From NCBI RefSeq assembly GCF_003025595.1, contig NZ_PYMI01000004.1, forward strand, positions 310,001-374,000: a stretch of DNA of 64,000 nt, in the 5' to 3' direction. The DNA comes from Photobacterium ganghwense (GTDB lineage: Bacteria > Pseudomonadota > Gammaproteobacteria > Enterobacterales > Vibrionaceae). The position numbers and the translations under genes were made by a program. The stretch's first letter is position 1. Every line of letters begins with the position of its first letter. The notes under the pieces were generated by a model. That model saw only the letters and a program-made list of their open reading frames with translations. It did no database searches and was not told the origin of the DNA. Of the stretch, positions 28,245 through 38,858 are shown one piece after another.

Positions 28245-28622
28245 TTAAGATGAACGGCCAGTTTCCAGCCAGGCTTCGGCCTCTTCTTTCTGATCACGGC
28301 CAAACCCTTTAATTTCCAGCCCCGGAATCAGCTTTCCTTCAAATTCACTGACAGTTTTAATCCAGTCTTTGTCGGTTAATACCACCGCCCGATCAAACTG
28401 CCGAATGAAATGAATCATTTTGGGAAACCGGCCCAACTCTACACCAATAGCGCCGAGAGAGGGTAAGTGGTAATCCACCACATCAAATAACATGACACCA
28501 TTCTCAATGCCGTCGGCTTGCTCGGTTAGAGCATCCAATGCTTTGCCCATTTGCTCTGCATCCAGTTTGCCACTCATTTCAATGTCTAATCGGTTGTCGC
28601 CTACCCGTTTCACTTCAAACAT
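28245..28622 (-). CDS. SpoIIAA-like (STAS-fold) protein
   Basis: A 125-residue cytoplasmic protein of the SpoIIAA-like family. MFEVKRVGDNRLDIEMSGKL, DVVDYHLPSLGAIGVEL and RAVVLTDKDWIKTVSEFEG are typical, including the Trp-Ile stretch. STAS-like proteins usually bind small molecules or partner proteins; the specific role is unknown. The start is ATG 28622 with AAGGAG upstream; the frame extends 13 codons further without a ribosome site. Confidence 0.85.
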   Translation of the reverse strand: MFEVKRVGDNRLDIEMSGKLDAEQMGKALDALTEQADGIENGVMLFDVVDYHLPSLGAIGVELGRFPKMIHFIRQFDRAVVLTDKDWIKTVSEFEGKLIPGLEIKGFGRDQKEEAEAWLETGRSS

Positions 28623-28755
28623 GGCTGACTCCTTAGTGGGAGTGGTGGTATACCGTTTCAAGGCAAATTGACAGCTCGCCGTTCAACAGTATATTCCGGT
28701 CATTGACCAGCTGTATTACTAAGTATTTGCGATAGAAGTGTAGTACGCCATACCC

Positions 28756-29388
28756 TTAACTGTCTTTGCTGAGTGCAATTTTCCCCGCCAAACCAATCAG
28801 CAGTACGCCAGACACACCTTCAATGACGCGGGTATAACGCGCCACTTTCGGATTGTTGAACAGCCAACTGCCCAATAGGGCATAAACGACATTACACCCT
28901 GTCGCTAACGCACTGAAAAGCAAGCCAAACATCAGCAACTGCATCGATGTTGACCCCTGCCCTACTTCAATAAATTGGGGCAAGAAAGACAAAAAGAACA
29001 ACGCCACTTTCGGGTTAAGTACGCTCACCACCACACCTTGGCGGAATATACTTTCATTAGCCGATGAAGAGGCCGCAGTCATCGTCAGTGAAGATTGCCC
29101 GCGCAGCATGTTGCGCAGAGATGAAATCCCCAGATAAAGCAGATAAGCCGCACCCAGGTATTTCACAACACTGAATGCAACAGCGGAACTCAGAATAAGT
29201 GCTGACAGTCCAAACACGGCCGCTAGTGTGTGCAGGAAGTAACCGACACCCAGCCCCATTGCGGCTTTTAAGCCAGCCTGCATACGGCCTTTCATGGTAT
29301 TTGACACAATATAGACGACGTCCGGCCCTGGGATCAGGTTGATAGACAGTGACGCGATGGTAAATAAAAGTAAGGTTTGGAATTCCAT
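28756..29388 (-). CDS. LysE/RhtB-family amino-acid exporter
   Basis: A 210-residue inner-membrane exporter with about six helices. The N-terminal family signature LSINLIPGPDVVYIVSNTMKG and the central GVVVSVLNPKVALFFLSFLPQF are diagnostic of LysE/RhtB transporters. The substrate is not predictable. It lies 33 bases downstream of the isochorismatase gene on the same strand; AAGGAG precedes its ATG, and the two may form an operon. Confidence 0.9.
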   Translation of the reverse strand: MEFQTLLLFTIASLSINLIPGPDVVYIVSNTMKGRMQAGLKAAMGLGVGYFLHTLAAVFGLSALILSSAVAFSVVKYLGAAYLLYLGISSLRNMLRGQSSLTMTAASSSANESIFRQGVVVSVLNPKVALFFLSFLPQFIEVGQGSTSMQLLMFGLLFSALATGCNVVYALLGSWLFNNPKVARYTRVIEGVSGVLLIGLAGKIALSKDS

Positions 29389-29421
29389 TTCAGCAGCTCC
29401 TTGTGGTGTAAAAAGAAAAAA

Positions 29422-29976
29422 TTATTGCGTCAGCAACTCCGGCGTAGCCAACAGTTCTGCTGTAGAAACACAGCGAATCGGCATGCCAAAATTCGACATG
29501 GTCGACAACGTGCTGTTTTCGTGTGCACGAATCACTGCCGCGTTTGCATGTGGCTTATCCTGTGTGGTGTGAGCATCTGATACCAACTCAACCGGATAAC
29601 CCAGCCCGGCCGCGCGGCGTACCGTGGTATCCACACAAAATTCCGAGGCATAGCCGCACACAATCAACTTTTCGATACCCAGCTCCTCCAGCAGCTCTTT
29701 CAGGTTGGTGTTCAAAAAAGAATCAGGAGTGGACTTTCGGGTATACAAATCGCCTTCACAAGTGACTAACTCACGATACAGTTGCCAACCTTCACTTTGA
29801 TAAGCAATCGGTGTATCCGGCTGATCATGCTGAACAAAGATCACCGGTTTTTGCTGTTTTCTCGCCCAGGCGGTAATGGTGTTGATTCTGGAAATAACGT
29901 GTTGTGTTTCAAAAGGCTGAGGATCGACATCAAATACGATGGTCTGAACATCAATCACTAATACGGCTGATTTCAT
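29422..29976 (-). CDS. Isochorismatase-family cysteine hydrolase
   Basis: A 184-residue cysteine hydrolase. The Asp of VLVIDVQ near residue 8-10, the Lys of YTRKSTPDSF and the Cys of GYASEFCVDTTVRRA form the family triad. Relatives hydrolyse amides or isochorismate; the substrate is unknown. The start is ATG 29976 with GGGAGGGA upstream, rather than the long upstream frame extension. It is followed by a LysE-type exporter on the same strand. Confidence 0.88.
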   Translation of the reverse strand: MKSAVLVIDVQTIVFDVDPQPFETQHVISRINTITAWARKQQKPVIFVQHDQPDTPIAYQSEGWQLYRELVTCEGDLYTRKSTPDSFLNTNLKELLEELGIEKLIVCGYASEFCVDTTVRRAAGLGYPVELVSDAHTTQDKPHANAAVIRAHENSTLSTMSNFGMPIRCVSTAELLATPELLTQ

Positions 29977-30206
29977 GGATTCCCTCCCAAGGAAGTAACT
30001 AGGTGTCCTGAATGCAGTACTACAGACGCTTGTCTGACTCTCTTCACGCGATAAGTCTGCATTTCGAATGGGGAACAATATATGACACCACACACTTATC
30101 ATAAAGACATTATTGCCGAGCAGACCTGACGGCATCTTTACCGCCCTTATAATCTAATCCGTAATAAAGAGCCAATCAGTACTCAAAATCCGATCCCTCA
30201 GAGGAG

Positions 30207-30237
30207 CAGTGCGGGGACACTACCATTCCCCGCACTG
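30207..30237 (-). terminator. Hairpin downstream of ileS
   Basis: A 10-base perfect stem, CAGTGCGGGG / CCCCGCACTG with an 11-base loop, 33 bases after the ileS stop. No U-run follows on the minus strand, so it is a probable transcript end or stabiliser. Confidence 0.5.
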
Positions 30238-30269
30238 TTGCCGTTTTCTGCATTTTTTTCTTGCTGGTG

Positions 30270-33200
30270 TTATGTCCTGCTATCAGTCACCCGCTTGAGG
30301 CTGACTGACAGGTAATGCTCATCAATTGAAAATTGCCAACCGTGCTCTTCAACGTTGTCCGTTTCAACCTCGAACTCTTTAGCCTCACTTTCTTCAAAAC
30401 GCAGTGCTAACGTTTCCTGCTCAATGAATGTACGGTGTTCAAGCAGCCAGCTTTTCAGCTTTGGGGTGGCCTGAAAGCGCACTTCAATGCGATCGCTGAC
30501 CTTAAATGCCGATTGTTTGCGCGATTTCTGAATGAACCCCACGACCTCCCTGACAACCCCTTCACCGATCAACGCCTCGGTCAGTTGGCAGTCCAAATCC
30601 ACCGAAATACTGGCATTAGACACCACATTGCTCCCCGGCTTCGGTTTGCGAAATAGCTGGATATCCTGTTCACCAAACACTTCACCAGCCAGAGTCACGC
30701 AGCCCTCATCCTGAAATCGATAAAGCTGTTGATGATCCAGAGCTTCAATTAACGCCTGATATTGCTTAAATGACTTTCCAAACCGCTTACCGAGCACAGG
30801 AAAATTGGGTTTGGCGTAAAAGTCCACACTGTCCGCTTCGTCAGTACTGTAAATGACATCTTTAACATTTAGCTCGGTACGAATATAGTGATCAAACCGG
30901 GCCAAATCATGCAAAACCTGCGAATCACCATGTAAGACAATCAGCTTGGGTAAGGGAGTTTTCATTTTAATACCGGCCTGGTTTCGCTTTTGTCTGCCAA
31001 GCAAAATGATCCCCTGCAAGCGATTAACAGAACGTTCAAGAGCCGCATTCGTCAAAGCGTTGTCCACATCAGGGTAAGCACATAAATGGACGGATTCAGG
31101 TGAGGAGTCAGCCTGCTGTCGTAACGGCTGCATGGACTGGTACAAATACTCAGCCAAGAAAGGAGCAAATGGTGCCATCAGTTTCCCGAACTCGTCCAGC
31201 ACAATGAACAGAGTACGGTATGCCGAGGACTTATCCGGAGTCATTTGCTCTCCCCAAAACCGTGAGCGGTTGAGGCGGATATACCAGTTTGTCAACGATT
31301 CCATGAACTCAAACAAGGGCGGAACAACGTTATACAGTTGATAACACTCCATCTGTTCACTGACTGTCTGCTTTAAGGTTTGTAGCCGAGCTAAAATCCA
31401 CTGATCAAACGGGTTCTGGCTCCCTGCTGACGATGCGTCATATTGCCAGCGATCAATTGCGCAGTATGTATTCAGAAACTTGAACGCATTAAGCCAAGGC
31501 AACAGCATACGCCTAACCATTTCCTGAACACCCGAGTCCGAAAATCGTTGCTCTTCTGCCTTCACCAGACCGGAGTTCAGCAAATACAGCCGCAAAGCAT
31601 CAGCACCGTATGTATCCATGATAATGTCAGGAGCCGTATAGTTTTTCAGGCGCTTAGACATTTTTTTGCCGTCTTCCGCCATCACGATCCCGTTTACAAT
31701 CACATTTTTAAATGCCGGCTGTTTGAAAAGACAGTGGCTGATCACCTGTAAGGTATAGAACCACCCCCGGGTCTGGTCTACCCCTTCCGCGATAAACTCA
31801 GCAGGAAAACCGGCCCCAAAACTGTCTTGATTTTCAAAGGGGTAATGCACCTGCGCATAAGGCATTGAACCCGACTCAAACCAACAGTCGAACACTTCAT
31901 CGATACGCTGGTATACCCCCTCTTCTTCCGGCAAACTAAAGCGGATATCGTCGACATAATCACGATGCAGATCATCCAGCCAGACGCCACTGTATGTCTG
32001 TAATTCTTCACGTGATCCGATGCAGAGGATGTTACCGGTGACATCATTCACCCATAACGGTAGCGGTGTTCCCCAGTATCGGTTACGTGACACAGCCCAG
32101 TCTCTTGCTCCTTCAAGCCATTTCCCCATTCTGCCGTCACGCAGATGATCCGGCACCCACCGAATACGCTGATTGTTTTTCACCAATTCATCACGAATCT
32201 GCTCAACACCGATATACCAGGAAGGCACTGCACGGTAGATGATAGGCGTATCAGAACGTGGGCAAAACGGATAACTGTGAACCAGAGTGTCATGCCGGTA
32301 TAACTGGCCCTGCTGTCGCAACATAGCAATAATGGATTTGTCTGCATCCTTGACATACTGCCCTGTCAGATCCGGTACTTGATCAGTAAACCGACCCCGT
32401 TCATCAAGCGGGCAAGGCATTGCCGTGATCCCTTTTGACTTCATGATCCTATGGTCATCCTCACCAAAAGCCGGTGCCATATGAACGATTCCCGTTCCGC
32501 TATCCCCTGAAACAAAATCATCTGCAACGACACAAAATGCGCCTTCTGCTGCCAGCTCACTAAAGTAAGAAAAAAGCGGTAAATAGGTTTTTCCAACCAG
32601 ATCATCACCTTTACAGGTCGCAAGTTCGCGATAAGGCTGACCTTTCAGAACATGGTCAAGTCGTTCACGGGCTACCCACAAAGCAAGATTGCGGGTTTCG
32701 TCCAGCACTTTGACATACTCGGCCTGACCATTAACACAAAGAGCTAGGTTAGACGGTAGTGTCCAAGGGGTTGTCGTCCAGGCGCTCAGATACGCATTTT
32801 CATCCTCAAGCTTGAACAGCACTGTAATGGCCGGGTCTTGTACATCTTTATAGTTTGAGGTCGCCTCAAAGTTTGACAGCACTGTGGAAAGCTCAGTTGA
32901 ATAAGCCACCACTTTTTCACCCTGATAGACCAGTCCTTGTTCCCAAATCTGCTTGAATACCCACCAGACAGTTTCCATATACCAGGGCTCCATGGTGCGG
33001 TAATCATTGTCAAAATCAACCCACCGACCAATTCGCGTGATGGTTTTCTCCCATTCCTGCGTATACCGCTGCACAATGCCTCTGCACGCATCGTTATAGC
33101 CAGCAATCCCGATTTTTGCGACCGTTTCCTGCGCAGACATCCCCAGCGATTTATCAATTTCATGCTCGATGGGTAATCCATGGCAATCCCAGCCAAAGCG

Positions 33201-33452
33201 GCGTTCAATGTAATGCCCTTTCATCGTGAAGTAACGGGGCACTACATCTTTAATGGTGGATGCGACCAAGTGGCCATGATGAGGTAAACCTGTTGCAAAC
33301 GGCGGCCCATCGTAAAACACATAAGGCGGTAAATCTCGTGTTTGCTGCAGTGATTTTTGAAAGATTTCCCTTTCTTTCCAGAAGCTGAGCATCTCATGTT
33401 CAGCTTCCACAAAAGAAAAAGGCGATGATTGTTCGCTGGTGACATTAGCCAT
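30270..33452 (-). CDS. ileS: Isoleucyl-tRNA synthetase, IleRS2 (eukaryote-like) type
   Basis: Charges tRNA-Ile. The 1060-residue protein has the HIGH-motif variant PPFATGLPHHGHL near residues 50-62 and KMSKR in EDGKKMSKRLKNY. The N-terminus (FSFVEAEHEMLSFWKER) and the GLPHHGH form belong to the eukaryote-like IleRS2 clade, not the usual bacterial IleRS1 found beside lspA. IleRS2 enzymes are often mupirocin-insensitive and can coexist with IleRS1. The CP1 editing domain is present (TTPWTLPSNLALCV). GGAGAAAG precedes the ATG. Upstream lies a leader peptide and terminator that look like an isoleucine attenuator. Confidence 0.92.
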   Translation of the reverse strand: MANVTSEQSSPFSFVEAEHEMLSFWKEREIFQKSLQQTRDLPPYVFYDGPPFATGLPHHGHLVASTIKDVVPRYFTMKGHYIERRFGWDCHGLPIEHEIDKSLGMSAQETVAKIGIAGYNDACRGIVQRYTQEWEKTITRIGRWVDFDNDYRTMEPWYMETVWWVFKQIWEQGLVYQGEKVVAYSTELSTVLSNFEATSNYKDVQDPAITVLFKLEDENAYLSAWTTTPWTLPSNLALCVNGQAEYVKVLDETRNLALWVARERLDHVLKGQPYRELATCKGDDLVGKTYLPLFSYFSELAAEGAFCVVADDFVSGDSGTGIVHMAPAFGEDDHRIMKSKGITAMPCPLDERGRFTDQVPDLTGQYVKDADKSIIAMLRQQGQLYRHDTLVHSYPFCPRSDTPIIYRAVPSWYIGVEQIRDELVKNNQRIRWVPDHLRDGRMGKWLEGARDWAVSRNRYWGTPLPLWVNDVTGNILCIGSREELQTYSGVWLDDLHRDYVDDIRFSLPEEEGVYQRIDEVFDCWFESGSMPYAQVHYPFENQDSFGAGFPAEFIAEGVDQTRGWFYTLQVISHCLFKQPAFKNVIVNGIVMAEDGKKMSKRLKNYTAPDIIMDTYGADALRLYLLNSGLVKAEEQRFSDSGVQEMVRRMLLPWLNAFKFLNTYCAIDRWQYDASSAGSQNPFDQWILARLQTLKQTVSEQMECYQLYNVVPPLFEFMESLTNWYIRLNRSRFWGEQMTPDKSSAYRTLFIVLDEFGKLMAPFAPFLAEYLYQSMQPLRQQADSSPESVHLCAYPDVDNALTNAALERSVNRLQGIILLGRQKRNQAGIKMKTPLPKLIVLHGDSQVLHDLARFDHYIRTELNVKDVIYSTDEADSVDFYAKPNFPVLGKRFGKSFKQYQALIEALDHQQLYRFQDEGCVTLAGEVFGEQDIQLFRKPKPGSNVVSNASISVDLDCQLTEALIGEGVVREVVGFIQKSRKQSAFKVSDRIEVRFQATPKLKSWLLEHRTFIEQETLALRFEESEAKEFEVETDNVEEHGWQFSIDEHYLSVSLKRVTDSRT

Positions 33453-33488
33453 ACACTTTCTCCGCTTTCTTGGTAGGCCAAGGAAGCA

Positions 33489-33520
33489 GAAAGAAGAAAC
33501 CCGCCTCCTGGGCGGGTTTC
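33489..33520 (-). terminator. Attenuator terminator in the ileS leader
   Basis: GAAACCCGCC and GGCGGGTTTC form a perfect 10-base stem around a 5-base loop. On the minus strand it is followed by TTCTTTC. It lies 44 bases before the ileS start and downstream of the Ile-rich leader peptide. Its left arm can alternatively pair with 33543-33551 (GGTGGGTTT), which would prevent termination. Confidence 0.85.
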
Positions 33521-33540
33521 TTACTTTTCGACAAACAGCC

Positions 33541-33570
33541 CAAAACCCACCATTCCTATGGAATGATGGT
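33541..33570 (-). promoter_or_regulatory. Pause hairpin / antiterminator segments of the ileS attenuator
   Basis: Segment 1 (ACCATCATTCC, 33570-33560), inside the Ile codons, pairs with segment 2 (GGAATGGTGGGT, 33556-33545). Segment 2 also contains GGTGGGTTT, which pairs with the left arm of the terminator, AAACCCGCC, with one G-U pair. The 1:2, 2:3 and 3:4 pairings are mutually exclusive, as in classical leader-peptide attenuation. Confidence 0.8.
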
Positions 33571-33609
33571 AATAATTCGTGCTGGCTGAAGAAGTAAATA
33601 CATAGTCAT
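33556..33609 (-). CDS. Isoleucine-rich leader peptide of ileS
   Basis: A 17-codon open frame, MTMYLLLQPARIITIIP, ends in TAG inside the 1:2 hairpin. Four of its last six sense codons are isoleucine (ATT ATT ACC ATC ATT CCA), and the three before Gln are Leu. Only a weak GAG precedes the first ATG. Stalling at the Ile codons when Ile-tRNA is uncharged would free segment 2 to form the antiterminator and allow ileS transcription. Function is inferred from architecture. Confidence 0.8.
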   Translation of the reverse strand: MTMYLLLQPARIITIIP

Positions 33610-33738
33610 ATACTCAATGTTGCACAACGTTATGAATTGGTCAACATCTAATCAGCCTGTAATTTCGGATCACGGCCTGGTTTCAGGTTTGACTCTGGCT
33701 TAATGACAGGGTTAGTTTTCGGCTTGGCTCCCGATTGA

Positions 33739-34602
33739 CTATGGTCTGGGGGCTGACTTGGTGTAAGTGAAAAGTTCCTGACGAAAACGTGTAAACATTG
33801 GCACTCGGTACAACCAGGCAGCAGGATGTGTCGTTTTACACAATAATGTATCGGTCTGCTTATAGGCTTGATGAAGCTGAAACATAACTAAACCGGATAA
33901 ATCGATAGTGTTCATGAACCTCAGGCTGTCAGTGTCATCGTCTTCCGGTGGGGTTACTACAGCACACTCCCCTCCTGACTGCCCTCTTGTCTGGGTTAGC
34001 TCTTGCTGATAACCAAACTCTTGCTCTAACAAGCGATTAAATTGCGGGTTGAAACCGGCATCAAACGCTTTTGTTCGGATAAGCTGTCCGGCTTCATCTC
34101 GGATATAAAAGTCCCCTTTGGTACAAGCATTGATCGCAATGACCGGATCAAGCATTCGCAGACGCTGAGTTAAATCATCAACGCGCGCCGGCCAGTGTTC
34201 AATGAATCGTCGGGTACGGTAAAGGCAGGTGTCCTCCCCCTGTGAGCATTGCAACTGAATAGCGTTAACCACTACAACCGGATAGTGTCCCTGAGCCAGA
34301 ACCTGAGGTAATGTCGCGAGTAATGCAGCAAAATGCGTACAAATATTCTCTCCGGTCGCCCCATTGGCCGGACGAGCATAAACCGGTAACCCATTCAGCG
34401 CATTAGTGACATGACGGACCTGAAACTCTTTGATGTGTGGACTTTCAATCACCAATACGATCGGGCGGTTAAATCTCTCCCGATGTCTGATAAACATTTC
34501 AACAGGCCAGTAGGTCTGCGTATGGTTTTTGGTGCGACGAAACTTGTAACCCGCCTGTGAAACAGTCAGTACTCCAAACACTTCATCGTGACAAATCTGC
34601 AC
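33739..34602 (-). CDS. Hypothetical protein, possibly uracil-DNA-glycosylase-like fold
   Basis: A 287-residue cytoplasmic protein not assigned to a known family. RPIVLVIESPHIKEF, ANGATGENICTHFAALL, PVVVVNAIQLQCSQG, DPVIAINACTKGD and a late TTHPAAWL are arranged somewhat like the motifs of the uracil-DNA-glycosylase superfamily. That fold is only a suggestion. No signal peptide or membrane segment. It is upstream of ileS on the same strand but has its own spacing of 130 bases to the leader peptide. Confidence 0.6.
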   Translation of the reverse strand: MQICHDEVFGVLTVSQAGYKFRRTKNHTQTYWPVEMFIRHRERFNRPIVLVIESPHIKEFQVRHVTNALNGLPVYARPANGATGENICTHFAALLATLPQVLAQGHYPVVVVNAIQLQCSQGEDTCLYRTRRFIEHWPARVDDLTQRLRMLDPVIAINACTKGDFYIRDEAGQLIRTKAFDAGFNPQFNRLLEQEFGYQQELTQTRGQSGGECAVVTPPEDDDTDSLRFMNTIDLSGLVMFQLHQAYKQTDTLLCKTTHPAAWLYRVPMFTRFRQELFTYTKSAPRP

Positions 34603-34928
34603 TCAATACTCCCTATGATTCAGATTGTTACTCCTTCCGGCGAATACTTTATCGAGTGATTAAAGGCAATACCAGTCCAACTCCACGTTGCATATTGCGG
34701 CAACACTGCCCGTTATCAGCATTCTTTCGGAGCCTACAACTGAAAAGGGAATGAGAGAACCGTCGATGGAGTAACTTCAATAGATACTTTTTTGAAACGC
34801 TTTTCAGAACAGTTTTTGCCGTTCATGATCGCCAAGACTCCTACTGAGATCAAAGTTTGACGTGTTGGCACCACGTGATGCGCCTCCTCGGCTAACCTTA
34901 AATTAAGCGAAGCAATGGAGATCACGCC
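34603..34928. other. Intergenic region, no gene seen
   Basis: 326 bases between the hypothetical gene (minus) and the small protein (plus). I see no RNA gene or repeat. The open frame on the minus strand at 34734-34925 has no family resemblance or ribosome site. Confidence 0.5.
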
Positions 34929-35102
34929 ATGTACTTTACCGAAAAGCTGAAATTGCGCGGCAAAGCCGAAGAAGACCTCTATTTTGCGAAACAGGAAAAA
35001 GCCTTAATTGATGCCCTGCACGAAAAGCGCGATAACGGCGAGCTCGAGCACTGGCACGATGAGTGCCCACCACAAAAAGACCTGCGAAGTGATAATGACT
35101 GA
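34929..35102 (+). CDS. Small charged hypothetical protein (57 aa)
   Basis: ATG follows GGAG with 8-base spacing and opens a 57-residue frame, MYFTEKLKLRGKAEEDLYF onward, ending before TGA at 35100. It is rich in Glu, Lys and Asp and predicted helical (EEDLYFAKQEKALIDALHEK). Composition and ribosome site look like a real small protein. Function unknown. Confidence 0.65.
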   Translation: MYFTEKLKLRGKAEEDLYFAKQEKALIDALHEKRDNGELEHWHDECPPQKDLRSDND

Positions 35103-35172
35103 TGTCGAAGCTGATTGTATCAAACAGATCTGCGCGCCTTTCATCAACTCATCAGCGTTTAAGTCATACCAC

Positions 35173-35204
35173 TAAAAATTCAGCGGGCTCACACGAGCCC
35201 GCTG
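35173..35204 (-). terminator. groESL terminator
   Basis: A perfect 10-base stem, CAGCGGGCTC / GAGCCCGCTG around ACAC. On the minus strand it is followed by AATTTTTAG, about 100 bases after the groL stop. Confidence 0.8.
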
Positions 35205-35304
35205 AGAGTAGCATATTGCTATTTACCTAATACTTGATTAACTGAGCAGACTGCTCTTTGAAAAAGGCTATCGGGCCAGTTTCAACTGGACCAGAGCAGG
35301 TGCA

Positions 35305-36918
<1,614 letters not shown>

Positions 36919-36933
36919 TCACTACAAAATAGA

Positions 36934-37224
36934 TTATTCGACAATCGCTAACACATCAGACTCAGACAAAATCAGGTATTCTGAGCCATCAATTTTTTCA
37001 GTTTTTACACCGTAGCCGTCATTGAATATAACCACGTCGCCCACTTTCACTTCCATGACCGCGTGTTCACCGTTTTCCAGCCGTTTCCCCTTACCAACCG
37101 CAAGCACTTTTCCTCGATTAGATTTCTTGACCGATTGAGAGGTTAAAACGATTCCTCCTTCAGATTTATTTTCCACCTCTTGTCTTTCAACAATCAGCTT
37201 GTCATTTAAAGGACGAATGTTCAT
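36934..37224 (-). CDS. groS: 10-kDa co-chaperonin, accessory GroES
   Basis: A 96-residue heptameric lid of the chaperonin. [16 protein letters not shown], the mobile loop region [16 protein letters not shown] and [11 protein letters not shown] are conserved. The mobile-loop tip (GGIVLT) binds GroEL. A strong AGGAGG lies before the ATG. It is the first gene of the groS-groL operon. Confidence 0.95.
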   Translation of the reverse strand: MNIRPLNDKLIVERQEVENKSEGGIVLTSQSVKKSNRGKVLAVGKGKRLENGEHAVMEVKVGDVVIFNDGYGVKTEKIDGSEYLILSESDVLAIVE

Positions 37225-37311
37225 TAAGGTGCCTCCTACTTAAATACCGAAAAATAAAAGACAGATTGAATAGTGATTAGTAAGAGCCAGTCCGATGCTC
37301 TCGATGAAAGA

Positions 37312-37339
37312 AAATAAGGTCATTTAAAACAAGTTCAAG
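37312..37339 (-). promoter_or_regulatory. Sigma-32-like promoter of groES-groEL
   Basis: On the minus strand, CTTGAA (37339-37334) and CCTTATTT (37319-37312) are separated by 14 bases. This matches the heat-shock promoter pattern CTTGAA-N11-16-CCCCATNT, the -10 at 6 of 8 positions. It lies about 90 bases upstream of the groS start. Confidence 0.65.
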
Positions 37340-37642
37340 GGGTATTTTTAATAAAAAATTTTTATCACCTTGAGCAATTTCATTGTTAACCAACAGAACG
37401 GGCTGACCAGCGGCGTATCAGGCATGGGTCCACTGCGGGTAAAGTGGACATGAAGTGGTCACGTTACCTTCAATCTCGCAAAAGCGTTTATGTATTTCGC
37501 ACGGTACGTTAAACTTGGCACAAGTTATTCATAATCCGTTGGTCAGCTGCGATGCCATAACTGGCCGTGGCTTACTGACATAGCCTGTCTCTGCCGCTTT
37601 GGCTTAAGGCAGTGTAATGACAGCACAATAAGAGTTTTCCCA
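37340..37642. other. Intergenic region between groS and rbgA
   Basis: About 300 bases between divergent genes, upstream of the heat-shock promoter. It contains one inverted repeat (GTCCACT / AGTGGAC near 37428-37450). No gene or RNA is recognised. Confidence 0.5.
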
Positions 37643-38593
37643 ATGAGCAACACTATTCAGTGGTTTCCGGGCCACATGCACAAAGCACGTAAAGAGATTG
37701 AAGAAGTTCTGCCAAAAGTCGATGTGATCATCGAAGTACTGGACGCCCGCATTCCATTCAGCAGTGAAAACCCGTTAATAAAAACTTTCCGCGAAAAATC
37801 GAATAAGCCAGTGGTGAAAGTACTGAACAAACGTGACCTGGCTGATCCGGAGATGACCCAGTTATGGATTGCGCATCTAGAAAAAGAGCAAGGCGTAAAA
37901 GCCATTGCCATCACGACGGAAAACGTGAATGAAGTGCACCAGATTATGGAGCTTTGCCGTAAACTGGCGCCAAACCGTGAAGATATGGGCAAAAACATTC
38001 GCACTATGATCATGGGTATTCCGAATGTGGGCAAATCAACCATCATCAATACGCTGGCAGGTCGAAGTGTCGCCGTCACCGGTAACCAACCTGCGGTGAC
38101 ACGTCAACAACAGCGTATTAACCTGCAAAACGGTATTGTGCTGTCTGATACACCGGGAATCCTGTGGCCAAAAGTGGAAAACCCGCACAGTGGTTTTCGT
38201 CTGGCTGCTACCGGTGCCGTTAAAGACACTGCGATGGATTATGTGGATGTGGCGTTTTTTACCATTGAGTATCTGGCACAAGCCTACCCTGAGCTGATTA
38301 AAGCACGTTACGATCTGGATGACGACCTGCCGGAATCAGATATCGAAATGATGGAAGCCATTGGTCGTAAGCGTGGTTGCCTGAAGGCTGGTGGCCGTGT
38401 TGATCTGCACAAAGCCTCTGAGATCCTGATCAATGAGCTTCGCAACGGTACGCTGGGACGCATCACAATGGAGCGTCCGGAGATGATCACTCAGGAATTG
38501 ATCGACGTAGCCGTTGAAGCTGAGCGTAAAGCAGAAGAAAAAGCCAAACAGAAAGAAGAGCGCCGTAAACGTTACCTGCGTAATAAACGATAA
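37643..38593 (+). CDS. ylqF: Ribosome biogenesis GTPase RbgA/YlqF
   Basis: A 316-residue circularly permuted GTPase for large-subunit assembly. The G4 motif NKRDLAD (near residue 61) precedes G1 GIPNVGKST (near 130) and G3 DTPGILWPK (near 172), the order diagnostic of the YlqF/RbgA family. The C-terminus is a Lys/Glu/Arg-rich tail. IQWFPGHMHKARKEI is the conserved N-terminus. Not present in E. coli but common in Vibrio. It is monocistronic, with a terminator about 110 bases later. Confidence 0.94.
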   Translation: MSNTIQWFPGHMHKARKEIEEVLPKVDVIIEVLDARIPFSSENPLIKTFREKSNKPVVKVLNKRDLADPEMTQLWIAHLEKEQGVKAIAITTENVNEVHQIMELCRKLAPNREDMGKNIRTMIMGIPNVGKSTIINTLAGRSVAVTGNQPAVTRQQQRINLQNGIVLSDTPGILWPKVENPHSGFRLAATGAVKDTAMDYVDVAFFTIEYLAQAYPELIKARYDLDDDLPESDIEMMEAIGRKRGCLKAGGRVDLHKASEILINELRNGTLGRITMERPEMITQELIDVAVEAERKAEEKAKQKEERRKRYLRNKR

Positions 38594-38699
38594 GTTTCTG
38601 ACATTTGTTAATTGATTCGGCTGCCTGAAACCTGACACGAAGTTGCTCTGTCTTTCAGCTAACAATGATATGTCAGCACTATGCTTGCCGTTTTACCTG

Positions 38700-38724
38700 C
38701 CCCCGGTTTTCATCGGGGGTTGTT
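38700..38724 (+). terminator. Terminator of rbgA
   Basis: CCCCCG / CGGGGG stem around an 8-base loop, then TTGTT. Confidence 0.75.
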
Positions 38725-38858
38725 ATATCAGGCCCAATCAAAGAAAATGCCTGTGACACGGAAACTTATCCTGAGTAATCCGGTCTGATTGTTCTGCCCT
38801 ATCGGGTAATGATGAGCGTAATCCGCTGATTTCTATTGGCCATTAACAGGACCCATGC

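Noticed and set aside
34734..34925. 63-codon minus-strand frame
   Set aside because: It has no ribosome site, overlaps the promoter of the 57-residue gene and shows no family features.
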